A stretch of 64,000 nt of DNA from NCBI RefSeq assembly GCF_030658505.1, contig NZ_JAUTXR010000149.1:56524-120523 (forward strand), in the 5' to 3' direction. The DNA comes from Stenotrophomonas raiganjensis (SeqCode). GTDB taxonomy: Bacteria; Pseudomonadota; Gammaproteobacteria; Xanthomonadales; Xanthomonadaceae. The notes beneath the pieces were generated by a model. The model made no database searches and was not told the DNA's origin. It saw nothing but the letters and a program-made list of their open reading frames with translations. Shown piece after piece: positions 35,512 through 44,178 of this stretch (positions are counted from its first letter, which is position 1; every line of letters begins with the position of its first letter). The position numbers and the translations under genes were made by a program.

Positions 35512-36006
35512 ATGCAAGGCCAACCCGAATACAGTGGCGGCTGCCAGTGCGGCGCGATCCGCTTCCAGGCGCGCGGTGCGCTGACCGATAGTTCGATCTG
35601 CCATTGCCGGATGTGCCAGAAGGCCTTCGGTGCCTACTACGCACCGCTGGTGTCGGTGCGTGGCGTGCAGTTCAGCTGGACCCGCGGCCAGCCGCGCTAT
35701 TTCCAGTCCTCCAACGTGGTGCGGCGTGGCTTCTGCGCCGACTGCGGTACGCCATTGACCTACGAAGCGCCCGATGGCGTGGCGGTGGCTGCCGGCGCGT
35801 TTGACGAACCCGAACGCCTGCCACCGACGATCCAGTACGGGGTCGAGCGCAAGCTGCCGTTCGTGGATGCACTGGCCGGCCTGCCGGCACGGCGTACAGA
35901 GGAAGACATCGCGGCCCTGGACTTCCTGGCCACGATCGTGTCCCACCAGCATCCCGACCACGACACCCCGCACTGGCCGCCGCGCAGCCGTTCAGCCGAA
36001 GGGTGA
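35512..36006 (+). CDS. GFA/CENP-V domain protein
   Basis: A 164-residue zinc-binding protein of the glutathione-dependent formaldehyde-activating (GFA) fold. Zinc Cys residues are in order: GGCQCGAIRF near residue 10, CHCRMCQKAFGAY near 30, and FCADCGTPLTYE near 78. Most family members have no proven formaldehyde activity, so the name describes the fold. Start at ATG 35512 after a GGAG site at 35501. It is co-directional with rnr and rlmB but set off by SMAG elements on both sides. Confidence 0.85.
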   Translation: MQGQPEYSGGCQCGAIRFQARGALTDSSICHCRMCQKAFGAYYAPLVSVRGVQFSWTRGQPRYFQSSNVVRRGFCADCGTPLTYEAPDGVAVAAGAFDEPERLPPTIQYGVERKLPFVDALAGLPARRTEEDIAALDFLATIVSHQHPDHDTPHWPPRSRSAEG

Positions 36007-36013
36007 ACGGCGG

Positions 36014-36036
36014 GTAGCGCCGGGTCATGCCCGGCG
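36014..36036. repeat. single SMAG element
   Basis: GTAGCGCCGGGTCATGCCCG then GCG: one GTAG-headed stem-loop, 7 nt after the GFA gene stop. Confidence 0.75.
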
Positions 36037-36099
36037 AGCGCGAAGCGCGGCCGTCGCCGATGCTCTACCATAGCCACCCCCTTTCCGGTCCCCGCCCGC

Positions 36100-36843
36100 A
36101 TGAGCAAGAACAGCCAGTGGATCGTCGGCGTCAACGCCGTCGCCTCCTCCATCGAGAACGACGCCGAGAACGTCCGCGAAGTGCTGGTCGAGGCCGGTGC
36201 GAAGAACCCGCGCCTGACCGAGATCGAGGAAAACGCCCGCCGCAAGGGCATCGACGTGCGCAAGGTGAACAGCCAGGCGCTGGACGGTGTCGGCGGTTCG
36301 GTACGCCACCAGGGCGTGGCCGCTCGCTATGCCGCCGCCCGCACTTACAGCGAGAACGAGCTGGAGGGCCTGGTCACCGCAGCCGAGGGCAAGGCCCTGC
36401 TGCTGGTGCTGGACGAAGTGCAGGACCCGCACAACCTTGGCGCTTGCCTGCGCTCGGCGGCTGCCGCAGGCGCCACTGCCGTGATCATCCCCAAGGACAA
36501 GTCGGCCACGGTGAACGCGACCGTGCGCAAGACCTCGGCCGGTGCCGCCGATCTGATCCCGGTAGTGGCGGTGACCAACCTGTCACGCTGCCTGAAGGAC
36601 CTGCAGAAGCAGGGCGTGTGGATCTACGGCCTGGCCGGCGAAGCCACTGCGTCGCTGTACCAGCTGGACCTGAAGGGCAACATTGCCCTGGTGCTGGGTG
36701 GCGAGGCCGATGGCCTGCGCCGCCTGACCCGCGAGAACTGCGATGGCCTGGTCAAGATCCCGATGCCGGGCGAGATCGAGAGCCTGAATGTCTCCGTCGC
36801 CGCCGGCGTCAGCCTGTTCGAGGCCGTGCGCCAGCGCGGTTGA
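36100..36843 (+). CDS. rlmB: 23S rRNA (guanosine2251-2'-O)-methyltransferase
   Basis: A 247-residue SpoU-class methyltransferase. The N-terminal substrate-binding domain (WIVGVNAVASSIENDAENVREVLVEAG) is followed by the three SpoU motifs forming the trefoil knot: DPHNLGACLRSAAAAGA (motif 1), LVLGGEADGLRRLTRENCD (motif 2) and IPMPGEIESLNVSVAAGVSLFE (motif 3). It methylates G2251 in the P loop of 23S rRNA. Start ATG 36100. Confidence 0.95.
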   Translation: MSKNSQWIVGVNAVASSIENDAENVREVLVEAGAKNPRLTEIEENARRKGIDVRKVNSQALDGVGGSVRHQGVAARYAAARTYSENELEGLVTAAEGKALLLVLDEVQDPHNLGACLRSAAAAGATAVIIPKDKSATVNATVRKTSAGAADLIPVVAVTNLSRCLKDLQKQGVWIYGLAGEATASLYQLDLKGNIALVLGGEADGLRRLTRENCDGLVKIPMPGEIESLNVSVAAGVSLFEAVRQRG

Positions 36844-36859
36844 TTGGGCGACAGCCCAT

Positions 36860-36952
36860 GTAGAGCCGAGCCCACGCTCGGCTGCCGCGCGCGGCCCACC
36901 GCGCCGCATGGGCATTCAGACGAAAAGCAGCCGAGCATGGGCTCGGCTCTAA
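36860..36952. repeat. SMAG inverted pair with long spacer
   Basis: GTAGAGCCGAGCCCACGCTCGG from 36860 and a reverse arm GCCGAGCATGGGCTCGGCTC ending TAA at 36952 (the last base of CTAC is changed). The 40-nt spacer is longer than in other pairs. It lies between convergent rlmB and macC. Confidence 0.8.
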
Positions 36953-36960
36953 AGAAGGCC

Positions 36961-38400
36961 TCAGCCCGCGCTGCCGCCCAGCGCCTTGAACAGGGTGACG
37001 TCGTTGTTCAGCTGGCCCTGGCGCACGCGCGCCAGTGACAGTTCGGCATCGCGCCGGGTCTGCTGTGCTTCCAGCCAGGTGCGCAGATCGGTGGCACCGA
37101 CGCGATAGCGCACCTCCTGCGCGCGTTCCACTTCCACCGCTTCGTCATACGAGGCCTGCGAGGCGGCCACCTGGCGCGCCAGCTGCTCGCGGGCCGACAG
37201 TGCGTTGTCTACTTCCGAGAGCGCGGTGTACAGCGTCTTGCGGAAGTTGGTGGCGGCGATCTGATAGGCGGTGCCGGCGATGTCGGTATCCAGCTGCGCG
37301 CGCTGCAGGTTGAGGAACGGCAGCGAAAGGCCTGCACCCAGGGTGGCCACCGGATTGCGCAGCACATCCCCCAGCGAGGTCGCACTGGAGCCGAGGCTGC
37401 CGGTCAGGCTCAGCGCCGGGTAGTACTGGGTGGCGGTCACCTTGATGGTCTTCAGGCTGTTGCGCAGGCGAAGTTCGGCCGCGCGCAGGTCGGGACGGCG
37501 GCCGAGCAGATCGGTCGGCAGGCCCTCGGCGATGCCCGGACTGCGTGCACCCAGCAGGTCCTGTGGCTCGTCCTGCAGCGGCCAGGGCGTGCCGTCCAGC
37601 AGCACGGTCAGCGCGTTGCGCACTTCCACCCGCTGCTGTTCCAGCGCGCTCTGCGAGGAGCGTTGCGATTGCAGGTTCTGCAGCGCCTGGCGCACTTCCA
37701 GGCGCGATACCGCACCGGCGTCGAAGCGCGCCTGTACCAGTTCGCGGGTGCGTTCCAGCCGCTCCAGGTTGGCCTGGCCGGTGGCGATCGACTGGTTGAG
37801 GTAGGCCAGGTTCCAGTACTGGGTGATGGTGTCGCTGATCACCAGCAGGGCGGTGTTCTGCCGGTCTTCCTCGCTGGCTTCGGCTTCCCAGCGGGCGATG
37901 TCGCGCTGGGTGCGCAGGCGCCCCCACAGATCGACTTCCCAGCCCAGCGAAACGCCGGTGGAATAGCTGCGGCGCCAGTCGTCGGCCTGGTCGGTGGCGC
38001 GGCTGGCATTGCCGCTGACGCCGGATGACGAAGGCTGCGGCCACAGCGCGTTGCTGGCCAGCCCGGCCTGCAGGCGTGAACGCTGCACGGCCAGCCCGGC
38101 GGCGGCCAGATCGCTGTTGGCGGCCAGTGCCTGCGCCACCAGCCGGTCCAGGCGTTCATCGCCGAAGCCGGTCCACCAGGTGTCCTGGCGGATGTCACGG
38201 CCCGGTGTATCCAGGCTGCTGCGCGGGTCGTCGGCCGGGGCATTGAGGCTGGCATCGCCACGCCCGTAGCTGGCCGCCACATCGGGGTCATGCACCGGGT
38301 AGCGGCCGATCGACGCACAGCCGGGCAGGGCGAGCAGAACGGCGCCCGCCAGCAGCAGGCGCGAAGGAGCGGGGAAGGGCAGTCGGGTCATCATCTTCAT
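36961..38400 (-). CDS. macC: outer-membrane efflux lipoprotein of the Mac pump
   Basis: A 479-residue NodT-type outer-membrane factor, third gene of the pump operon. Signal peptide ends [12 protein letters not shown] with lipidated Cys near residue 28. OEP halves are clear: [77 protein letters not shown] and [23 protein letters not shown]. Its start overlaps macB (ATGA). E. coli MacAB uses TolC, whereas here the pump has its own channel, as reported for MacABC of S. maltophilia. Confidence 0.92.
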   Translation of the reverse strand: MKMMTRLPFPAPSRLLLAGAVLLALPGCASIGRYPVHDPDVAASYGRGDASLNAPADDPRSSLDTPGRDIRQDTWWTGFGDERLDRLVAQALAANSDLAAAGLAVQRSRLQAGLASNALWPQPSSSGVSGNASRATDQADDWRRSYSTGVSLGWEVDLWGRLRTQRDIARWEAEASEEDRQNTALLVISDTITQYWNLAYLNQSIATGQANLERLERTRELVQARFDAGAVSRLEVRQALQNLQSQRSSQSALEQQRVEVRNALTVLLDGTPWPLQDEPQDLLGARSPGIAEGLPTDLLGRRPDLRAAELRLRNSLKTIKVTATQYYPALSLTGSLGSSATSLGDVLRNPVATLGAGLSLPFLNLQRAQLDTDIAGTAYQIAATNFRKTLYTALSEVDNALSAREQLARQVAASQASYDEAVEVERAQEVRYRVGATDLRTWLEAQQTRRDAELSLARVRQGQLNNDVTLFKALGGSAG

Positions 38401-40355
38401 TCGCGGGCCAGGGCCTCCACCGGATCGAGCTGCGCGGCATTGCGCGCGGGCAGGAAGCCGAATGCCACGCCGATCAGGGTCGAGCAGGCAAAGGCGGCGA
38501 CGATCGAGGTGGTGGAGAACAGCACCTGGAAGTCGCTGGCGAAGCGGCCGATCATCGAGCCCAGCAGCAGGGCCAGGCCGATGCCGAGCGCGCCGCCGAG
38601 CAGGCACACCAGCACCGCTTCGATCAGGAACTGCTGGCGGATGTCACTCTGCCGTGCGCCCACGGCCATGCGCACGCCGATCTCGCGGGTACGCTCGGTC
38701 ACCGACACCAGCATGATGTTCATCACGCCGATGCCACCGACCAGCAACGCGATGGCGGCGATGGCGCCGATCAGCAGGGTCATCGTCCGCGTGGTCTGTT
38801 CGATGGTGTCGCGGATCTCGGCGCTGTTGCTGAGGAAGAAATCCTCGGTGCCGTGGCGCATCGTCAGCAGGCGGGTGATCGCTTCCTGAGCGGCATCCAT
38901 CGGTGTGTTGTCGTCGACGCGCACGGTGATGCTGGAGACATGGCTCTGCCCGAGCATGCGCGACATCACCGTGGTGTATGGCACCCACACGCTGAGACTG
39001 GTGCTGCCACCGAAACCGAAGCTTTGCCGCTTGGCCACGCCGATCACGCGTGCTGGCACGTTGCCGAGCAGGATCACCTGGCCGACCGGGTCGACATCGG
39101 GGAAGAACTGGGTCTGGGTGTTCTCGTCGATCACCGCTACCTGGCCGAGGCCCCTCACGGCATCGGCATCGAAGAAGCTGCCGCTGAGCAGGTTTACCCC
39201 CTTGACCCGGAAGAACTGCTCGCCGACGCCGCTGACCTGCGCAGTGGAAGACTGGTTGCGGTAGCGCGCAGTGACCGAGGTCGACACGCTGGGGGTGGCG
39301 CTGTCCACATAGCTCTGCTTCGCCAGTGCGTCGGCATCGCTGGCCTTGAGCGTCTGCACCCGCGCCGAGCGCATGTCGCCGAAACCACGGCCGGGATAGA
39401 CGTCGATGGTGTTGGTGCCCAGCGCGCTGATGTTCTGCAGGATCTGCTGCTGCGAACCGTTGCCCAATGCCACCACCGAGACCACCGAGGCGATGCCGAT
39501 GATGATGCCGAGCATGGTCAGGAAGGTGCGCAGCCGATGGGCGTTCATCGCCAGCAGCGCCATGCGGAACGCTTCGGTGAAGCGGTCGCGTGCCGCCCGC
39601 CAGCTGTTGCCGTGGGCAACACCGGTGCTGGCCTCGCGCTGCGCGCGGTAGGTCGGCGCATCCGGGTTGGCGCGGTCGGCGATGATCTCGCCATCACGGA
39701 TCTCGATGATGCGCTGCGCGTGCTGGGCCACGCTCATGTCGTGGGTGACGATGATGATGGTGTGGCCTTCGGCATGCAGCTCGCCGAGGATCGCCATCAC
39801 TTCCTCGCCGGATTTCGTGTCGAGCGCGCCGGTGGGTTCGTCGGCCAGGATCACCTCGCCGCCATTCATCAGTGCGCGCGCGATCGACACGCGCTGCTGC
39901 TGGCCACCGGACAGCTGGCCGGGCTTGTGGTGCATGCGGTCGCCCAGGCCCAGCCGCCGCAGCAGCTGCTCGGCACGCGCGTTGCGCACCGCGCCGGGGC
40001 TGCCGGCGTATACCGCCGGCACTTCCACGTTGCCGCGTGCATCCAGATCGCCGAGCAGGTGGTAGCGCTGGAAGATGAAACCGAAGTGCTCGCGGCGCAG
40101 TTCGGCCAGTTCGTCCGGCTCCATCTTTCCGGTCTCGCGGCTGGCCACCTGGTAGCTGCCCCGGGTGGGACGGTCAAGGCAGCCGAGGATGTTCATCAGC
40201 GTCGACTTGCCCGAGCCGGACTGGCCGACGATGGCCACCATCTCACCGGCGTGGATGTCGAGATTGACGTCGCGCAGCACCGCGATCACATCGTCGCCGG
40301 CCGGGAACTCGCGTCGCAGGTCGCGCAGGCGCAGCAGCGGCGCCATCGTGCTCAT
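38397..40355 (-). CDS. macB: MacB ABC transporter, fused ATPase and permease
   Basis: A 652-residue inner-membrane transporter that pushes macrolides, haem or lipopeptide-like substrates into the MacA-MacC conduit. The N-terminal ATPase (residues 1-225) has Walker [10 protein letters not shown], signature LSGGQQQR, Walker [13 protein letters not shown] and the His switch IIIVTHD. Four membrane helices follow the MacB plan: one near 285-305 ([21 protein letters not shown]), then the large periplasmic domain (about 305-520) and three at the C-terminus ([28 protein letters not shown] onward). Length matches E. coli MacB (648). The ATG overlaps the macA stop. Confidence 0.95.
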   Translation of the reverse strand: MSTMAPLLRLRDLRREFPAGDDVIAVLRDVNLDIHAGEMVAIVGQSGSGKSTLMNILGCLDRPTRGSYQVASRETGKMEPDELAELRREHFGFIFQRYHLLGDLDARGNVEVPAVYAGSPGAVRNARAEQLLRRLGLGDRMHHKPGQLSGGQQQRVSIARALMNGGEVILADEPTGALDTKSGEEVMAILGELHAEGHTIIIVTHDMSVAQHAQRIIEIRDGEIIADRANPDAPTYRAQREASTGVAHGNSWRAARDRFTEAFRMALLAMNAHRLRTFLTMLGIIIGIASVVSVVALGNGSQQQILQNISALGTNTIDVYPGRGFGDMRSARVQTLKASDADALAKQSYVDSATPSVSTSVTARYRNQSSTAQVSGVGEQFFRVKGVNLLSGSFFDADAVRGLGQVAVIDENTQTQFFPDVDPVGQVILLGNVPARVIGVAKRQSFGFGGSTSLSVWVPYTTVMSRMLGQSHVSSITVRVDDNTPMDAAQEAITRLLTMRHGTEDFFLSNSAEIRDTIEQTTRTMTLLIGAIAAIALLVGGIGVMNIMLVSVTERTREIGVRMAVGARQSDIRQQFLIEAVLVCLLGGALGIGLALLLGSMIGRFASDFQVLFSTTSIVAAFACSTLIGVAFGFLPARNAAQLDPVEALARE

Positions 40356-41593
40356 CGGCGCCCCATGCCGGGGCCGCCGACCCGCATCTGCATGCCGCCG
40401 CGGCTGCCGCCACCAGGGCTGGCACCGGTTGCACCGGCTTCGCCGACCACCACGCGCTCGCCTTCCTTCAAGCCGGACAGGATCTCGGCCGAGGCGCCGT
40501 TGTTGATGCCGACGGTGACCTTGCGCGGCTGCGGCTGGCCCTTGTCGTCCAGTACCCGCACCATGCGCTCATCGCCACGGCGCTTCGGCCCCAGTGCCAC
40601 CGACGGCACCATCAGCACGCCCTTGGCCTGCCTGAGCAGTACCGAGACCTGCGCGGTCATGTCGATGCGCAGCGTGCCATCAGGATTCTCCACGTCGAAC
40701 AGTGCGTTGTAGTAGACCGCGCTGCTGGAACTGGAGCTGGACGAACTGCTGGAGCTGGACGAATTCTCGTTGGCGATCGAGGCCGGCGCCGGATTGATCT
40801 GGCGCAGCGTGGCGTGGTACTTGCGGTCCGGATCGCCCAGCGTGGTGAAGTACACCGGCATGCCGGCCTTGATCTTGACCACGTCGGCTTCGGAAATCTC
40901 GGCGTTGACGGTGACCACGTCCAGCCGCGCCAGCATGACGATGGTCGGTGCGGTCTGGTTGGCGTTCACGGTACGGCCTTCCTCGGCCACCACCGCGACC
41001 ACGGTGCCGTCCATCGGCGCGGTGATGCGGGTGTAGGCCAGGTTGGCGCGGGCGGTGCCCAGTTCGGTTTCGCGGCCCTTGATCTGCGCCTCGTAGGACT
41101 GCAGCTGGGCACGGGCGGTCTTCAGCTGCGCTTCGGCGGCATCGTACTCCTGGCGCGAGGTGGCCTCGGCGGCCAGCATCTGCTGCTGGCGCGCGAACTC
41201 CAGTTCGGCCTGGCGCAGGGTGGCCTGCTGCACGGCGCGCTGGGCGGTGACCTGGTCCAGCGACGCCTGGGCGTTCAGCACCTGGTTCTGCTGGGTGGTG
41301 GCGTCGATCTCGGCGATCAGATCGCCTTCCTTGACCGTATCGCCCAGCTGAACCTTCAGCGACTTGATCTGGCCCGAGGCCTGCGCGCCGACGCTGACCA
41401 GCTTGTAGGCGTCGATCACGCCGGTGGCCTCCACGGTCTGCTCGATGTCGCCGCGGCTGACCGGGGTGGTCGCTACGGCCGGGGCGGCGGGCTTGCGCAG
41501 CAGCCACCAGGTGGCCACGGCAACGATCAGGGCAAGCAGGGCGACCAGTATCAGGCGACCCTGGCGGGTCGCGGGCAGCAGGCGGAACGTCAC
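40352..41593 (-). CDS. macA: MacA membrane-fusion adaptor
   Basis: A 413-residue adaptor of the Mac pump. N-terminal anchor [19 protein letters not shown] (residues 14-33), then the MacA signature [30 protein letters not shown], a helical hairpin with [19 protein letters not shown], barrel domains, and the [20 protein letters not shown] segment. A run of 14 Ser residues (near 290-305, just before AVYYNALF) lies in the loop where other MacA proteins have a shorter Ser/Thr stretch. The start is GTG (41593), not ATG. The protein ends in a Gly-Gly-Met rich tail. It diverges from the response regulator gene. Confidence 0.93.
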   Translation of the reverse strand: MTFRLLPATRQGRLILVALLALIVAVATWWLLRKPAAPAVATTPVSRGDIEQTVEATGVIDAYKLVSVGAQASGQIKSLKVQLGDTVKEGDLIAEIDATTQQNQVLNAQASLDQVTAQRAVQQATLRQAELEFARQQQMLAAEATSRQEYDAAEAQLKTARAQLQSYEAQIKGRETELGTARANLAYTRITAPMDGTVVAVVAEEGRTVNANQTAPTIVMLARLDVVTVNAEISEADVVKIKAGMPVYFTTLGDPDRKYHATLRQINPAPASIANENSSSSSSSSSSSSSSAVYYNALFDVENPDGTLRIDMTAQVSVLLRQAKGVLMVPSVALGPKRRGDERMVRVLDDKGQPQPRKVTVGINNGASAEILSGLKEGERVVVGEAGATGASPGGGSRGGMQMRVGGPGMGRR

Positions 41594-41796
41594 GTGGTGG
41601 CTTCACTCTCGGAGCCGCAGCGGCGGCGTTGGTGGGCATTGTGAAGATCGACCGACGGGGGGCCAATCCTCGGGGTATGTCTCTATGTAACACTGTCGGT
41701 GAATACGCGTAACCACAGGTATCCCGCCCGTGGGTGGATACACTGGTACGCATTGCCCCGGATGCGGTTCAGCTGCCGACACGGGATGATTGCGAC

Positions 41797-42525
41797 ATGG
41801 AGACTGAAAACCCGATGCATCGACTGCTGATCGTCGACGATGACAACGACATCCGTACCCTGCTGGCCGAGCAGCTCGGTCGTGCCGGTTACCAGGTGAG
41901 CACGGCCGCTGACGGTACCGCGATGCGCCAGTTGCTGGACCGCGAGCACGTGGACCTGATCGTGCTCGACCTCAACCTGCCGCGCGAAGACGGCCTGACC
42001 CTGTGCCGCGACCTGCGCGCGCGCTCGAACACGCCGGTGATCATGCTGACCGCGCGTGCCGAGCCGATCGACCGCGTGCTGGGCCTGGAAATGGGCGCCG
42101 ACGACTACCTGGCCAAGCCGTTCGAGCCCCGTGAGCTGCTGGCGCGCATCCGCAACGTGCTGCGCCGGACCGAGGCGCTGCCGGCCAACCTGGAGCCGCT
42201 GGCGGTACGCCGCGCACGCTTCTCGCGCTGGGTGTTCGACCTGGAACATCGCCACCTGGTCGATCCGGATGACCGCGTAGTGGTGCTGTCCGGTGCCGAG
42301 TTCCGCCTGCTGCGGGTGTTCATCGCGCATGCCAACAAGGTGCTGTCGCGCGAGCAGCTGGTCGCGCTCAGCAGTGGCCGCAACTACGAGGCTCAGGATC
42401 GCGCGATCGACCTGCAGGTCAGCCGCCTGCGCAACAAGCTGGGCGACGACGGTGGCCCGGACGGACTGATCAAGACCGTACGCAACGAAGGCTACGTGCT
42501 GGCCTCGTCGGTCAACCTGGAATAA
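41797..42525 (+). CDS. OmpR-family response regulator beside the Mac pump
   Basis: A 242-residue regulator with receiver domain (LLIVDDDNDIRTLLAEQL, acidic pair; phospho-Asp in LIVLDLNLPREDG; Lys in YLAKPFEPRELLARI) and a C-terminal winged helix (VVLSGAEFRLLRVFIAHANKVLSREQL, DRAIDLQVSRLRNKL, GYVLAS). It diverges from macA, and its partner kinase follows after six bases. A two-component pair next to macABC has been described in S. maltophilia (macRS, from memory); whether it controls the pump is not shown by the sequence. ATG 41797 and ATG 41815 are both possible; codons upstream of 41797 are not conserved in character. Confidence 0.92.
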   Translation: METENPMHRLLIVDDDNDIRTLLAEQLGRAGYQVSTAADGTAMRQLLDREHVDLIVLDLNLPREDGLTLCRDLRARSNTPVIMLTARAEPIDRVLGLEMGADDYLAKPFEPRELLARIRNVLRRTEALPANLEPLAVRRARFSRWVFDLEHRHLVDPDDRVVVLSGAEFRLLRVFIAHANKVLSREQLVALSSGRNYEAQDRAIDLQVSRLRNKLGDDGGPDGLIKTVRNEGYVLASSVNLE

Positions 42526-42531
42526 ACCGCG

Positions 42532-43941
42532 ATGAAGCGCCTGCGCCATTTCCTGTCCTCGATGGTCGGGCGGTTGTTCGTGATCCTGCTGCTGGGCATG
42601 AGCGTGGCCGCGATCGGCGCGACCATGCTGGCCACCTCCAAGCGCCAGCAGGAGTTCGAACGGCAGAACCTGAACCGCATCGCTGACCGCCTGCAGGGCT
42701 ACGTCAACCTGCTGGATGGAAATCCGGAGCTGCGCGAGCGCCTGCTCGAGATCGGTGGGCCCAGCGTGCGGGCGCTGCAGCCGGGCGCTCGCCTGGGGCG
42801 CGCCGACACGGCGCTGATGGAAGTGCTGGATGACCGGCCGGGTCCGGTGTCGCGTGCGCACGTCCACTTTGCCTCGTTCCGATCCTGCATTCCCAAGCTG
42901 CAGGATCTACTGCCGCCGCCGCCGCCCGGGCACCGCCGGCATCCGCGTGAGCGTGATCCAGCGTTCATCCCGCCCAAGTGCCGCGCGGTGGACGTCACCC
43001 TCAACGATGGCACACTGCTGAAGCTGGCGCTGGATTCGCCGGCGGTGGCGCACAACGGCATCCTGGCCGTGGACCCGTGGTTCCTGACTCTGCTGGTGCT
43101 GGCGATCGCGGTGCTGGCCTACATCGTCGCGCGCATGGCCAGCGCGCCGTTGCAGGAACTGGCGGCCGCTGCCGAGGACCTTGGCGACGATCTGCAGCGT
43201 GATCCCCTGCCGTTGCGCGGACCGCGCGAGGTGCAGCGTGCCGCTGAAGCCTTCAACGCCATGCAGCACCGCCTGCAGCGGCACCTGGCCGAGCGCACGC
43301 AGATGCTGGCGGCGATCACCCATGACCTGCAGACCCCGCTGACCCGCCTGCGCCTGCGCCTGGAGAACGTCAGCGATGAAGCGCTGCGCGAGCGCCTGAT
43401 CGGCGATCTGGCAGCGATGCAGGCGCTGGTGCGCGAAGGCCTGGAGCTGGCCCGCAGCGCCGAAAGCGCCGAGCAGCGTGCCGCGCTGGACCTGGATTCA
43501 TTGCTGGAGAGCATTGTCGAAGACGCCACCGAGGGCGGTGCCGACGTCGTCTTCGAGGGGGGCACAGGCGCGGTATTGATGCTGCGCCCACTGGCCATGC
43601 ATCGCCTGTTCTCGAACCTGGTGGACAACGCCGTGATGTATGCCCATCGCGTGCGGGTGCGGGTGGAGCGTGGTGGTGGCACGATCACCGTGATGGTGTC
43701 GGATGACGGTCCTGGTCTGGCGGACGACCAGCTGGAAGCCGTGTTCGATCCGTTCGTACGGGTGGAGACCTCGCGTTCGCGGCAAACCGGCGGGGCCGGG
43801 CTGGGCCTGACCATCGCCCGCGCACTGGCCGAGAAGGACGGCGCGCGCCTGTGGTTGCGCAACCGTGCCGAGGGCGGGCTGGAGGCGGTGGTGCAGTGGC
43901 CGGCCAGTGCGCAGGTGGTGCCACCGGGACGGGCCGGCTGA
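42532..43941 (+). CDS. sensor histidine kinase, partner of the adjacent regulator
   Basis: A 469-residue membrane kinase. First TM segment about residues 11-32 (LFVILLLGMSVAAIGATMLA), periplasmic sensor to about 180, including a Pro/His/Arg-rich stretch (PPPPPGHRRHPRERDP, near 125-140) that might bind metal or anionic ligands, second TM at about 183-203 (LTLLVLAIAVLAYIVARM), HAMP domain, HisKA box AAITHDLQTPLTRLRLRLE with the phospho-His near residue 264, and HATPase motifs NLVDNAVMY, DDGPGLADDQ and GGAGLGLTIARAL. Together with the upstream gene it forms a normal two-component pair. Confidence 0.93.
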   Translation: MKRLRHFLSSMVGRLFVILLLGMSVAAIGATMLATSKRQQEFERQNLNRIADRLQGYVNLLDGNPELRERLLEIGGPSVRALQPGARLGRADTALMEVLDDRPGPVSRAHVHFASFRSCIPKLQDLLPPPPPGHRRHPRERDPAFIPPKCRAVDVTLNDGTLLKLALDSPAVAHNGILAVDPWFLTLLVLAIAVLAYIVARMASAPLQELAAAAEDLGDDLQRDPLPLRGPREVQRAAEAFNAMQHRLQRHLAERTQMLAAITHDLQTPLTRLRLRLENVSDEALRERLIGDLAAMQALVREGLELARSAESAEQRAALDLDSLLESIVEDATEGGADVVFEGGTGAVLMLRPLAMHRLFSNLVDNAVMYAHRVRVRVERGGGTITVMVSDDGPGLADDQLEAVFDPFVRVETSRSRQTGGAGLGLTIARALAEKDGARLWLRNRAEGGLEAVVQWPASAQVVPPGRAG

Positions 43942-44017
43942 GTCCACTGCACCGGCAACGGTGACGCCCGGGCCGGCGTTTGGCCTATCATCTGCGCATC
44001 TCCCCAGCTTCCCCCCA

Positions 44018-44119
44018 ATGAGCCAGCCCGTCCTTGCCGGCCCGCTGTTCCGCGTTGCCGGGTTGTTCCCGCACGTTGCCGTGCCCGGCAGCCCGCGCTG
44101 GCCGCCGCCGCTGCACTGA
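44018..44119 (+). CDS. possible short upstream frame coupled to the cyclase gene
   Basis: A 33-codon frame (MSQPVLAGPLFRVAGLFPHV...) ends TGA at 44117-44119, overlapping an ATG (44119) in frame with the diguanylate cyclase as TGATG. No strong ribosome-binding site is seen. It could be a leader used for translational coupling, or chance. Confidence 0.25.
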   Translation: MSQPVLAGPLFRVAGLFPHVAVPGSPRWPPPLH

Positions 44120-44178
44120 TGGGCAGGCAGGGGGGCAACGTGCGCTGGGTGGAGCGCCACGCACCGGGGATCGGCGGG

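Noticed and set aside
32943-35513. 856-codon open frame on the minus strand
   Set aside because: Antisense shadow of rnr.
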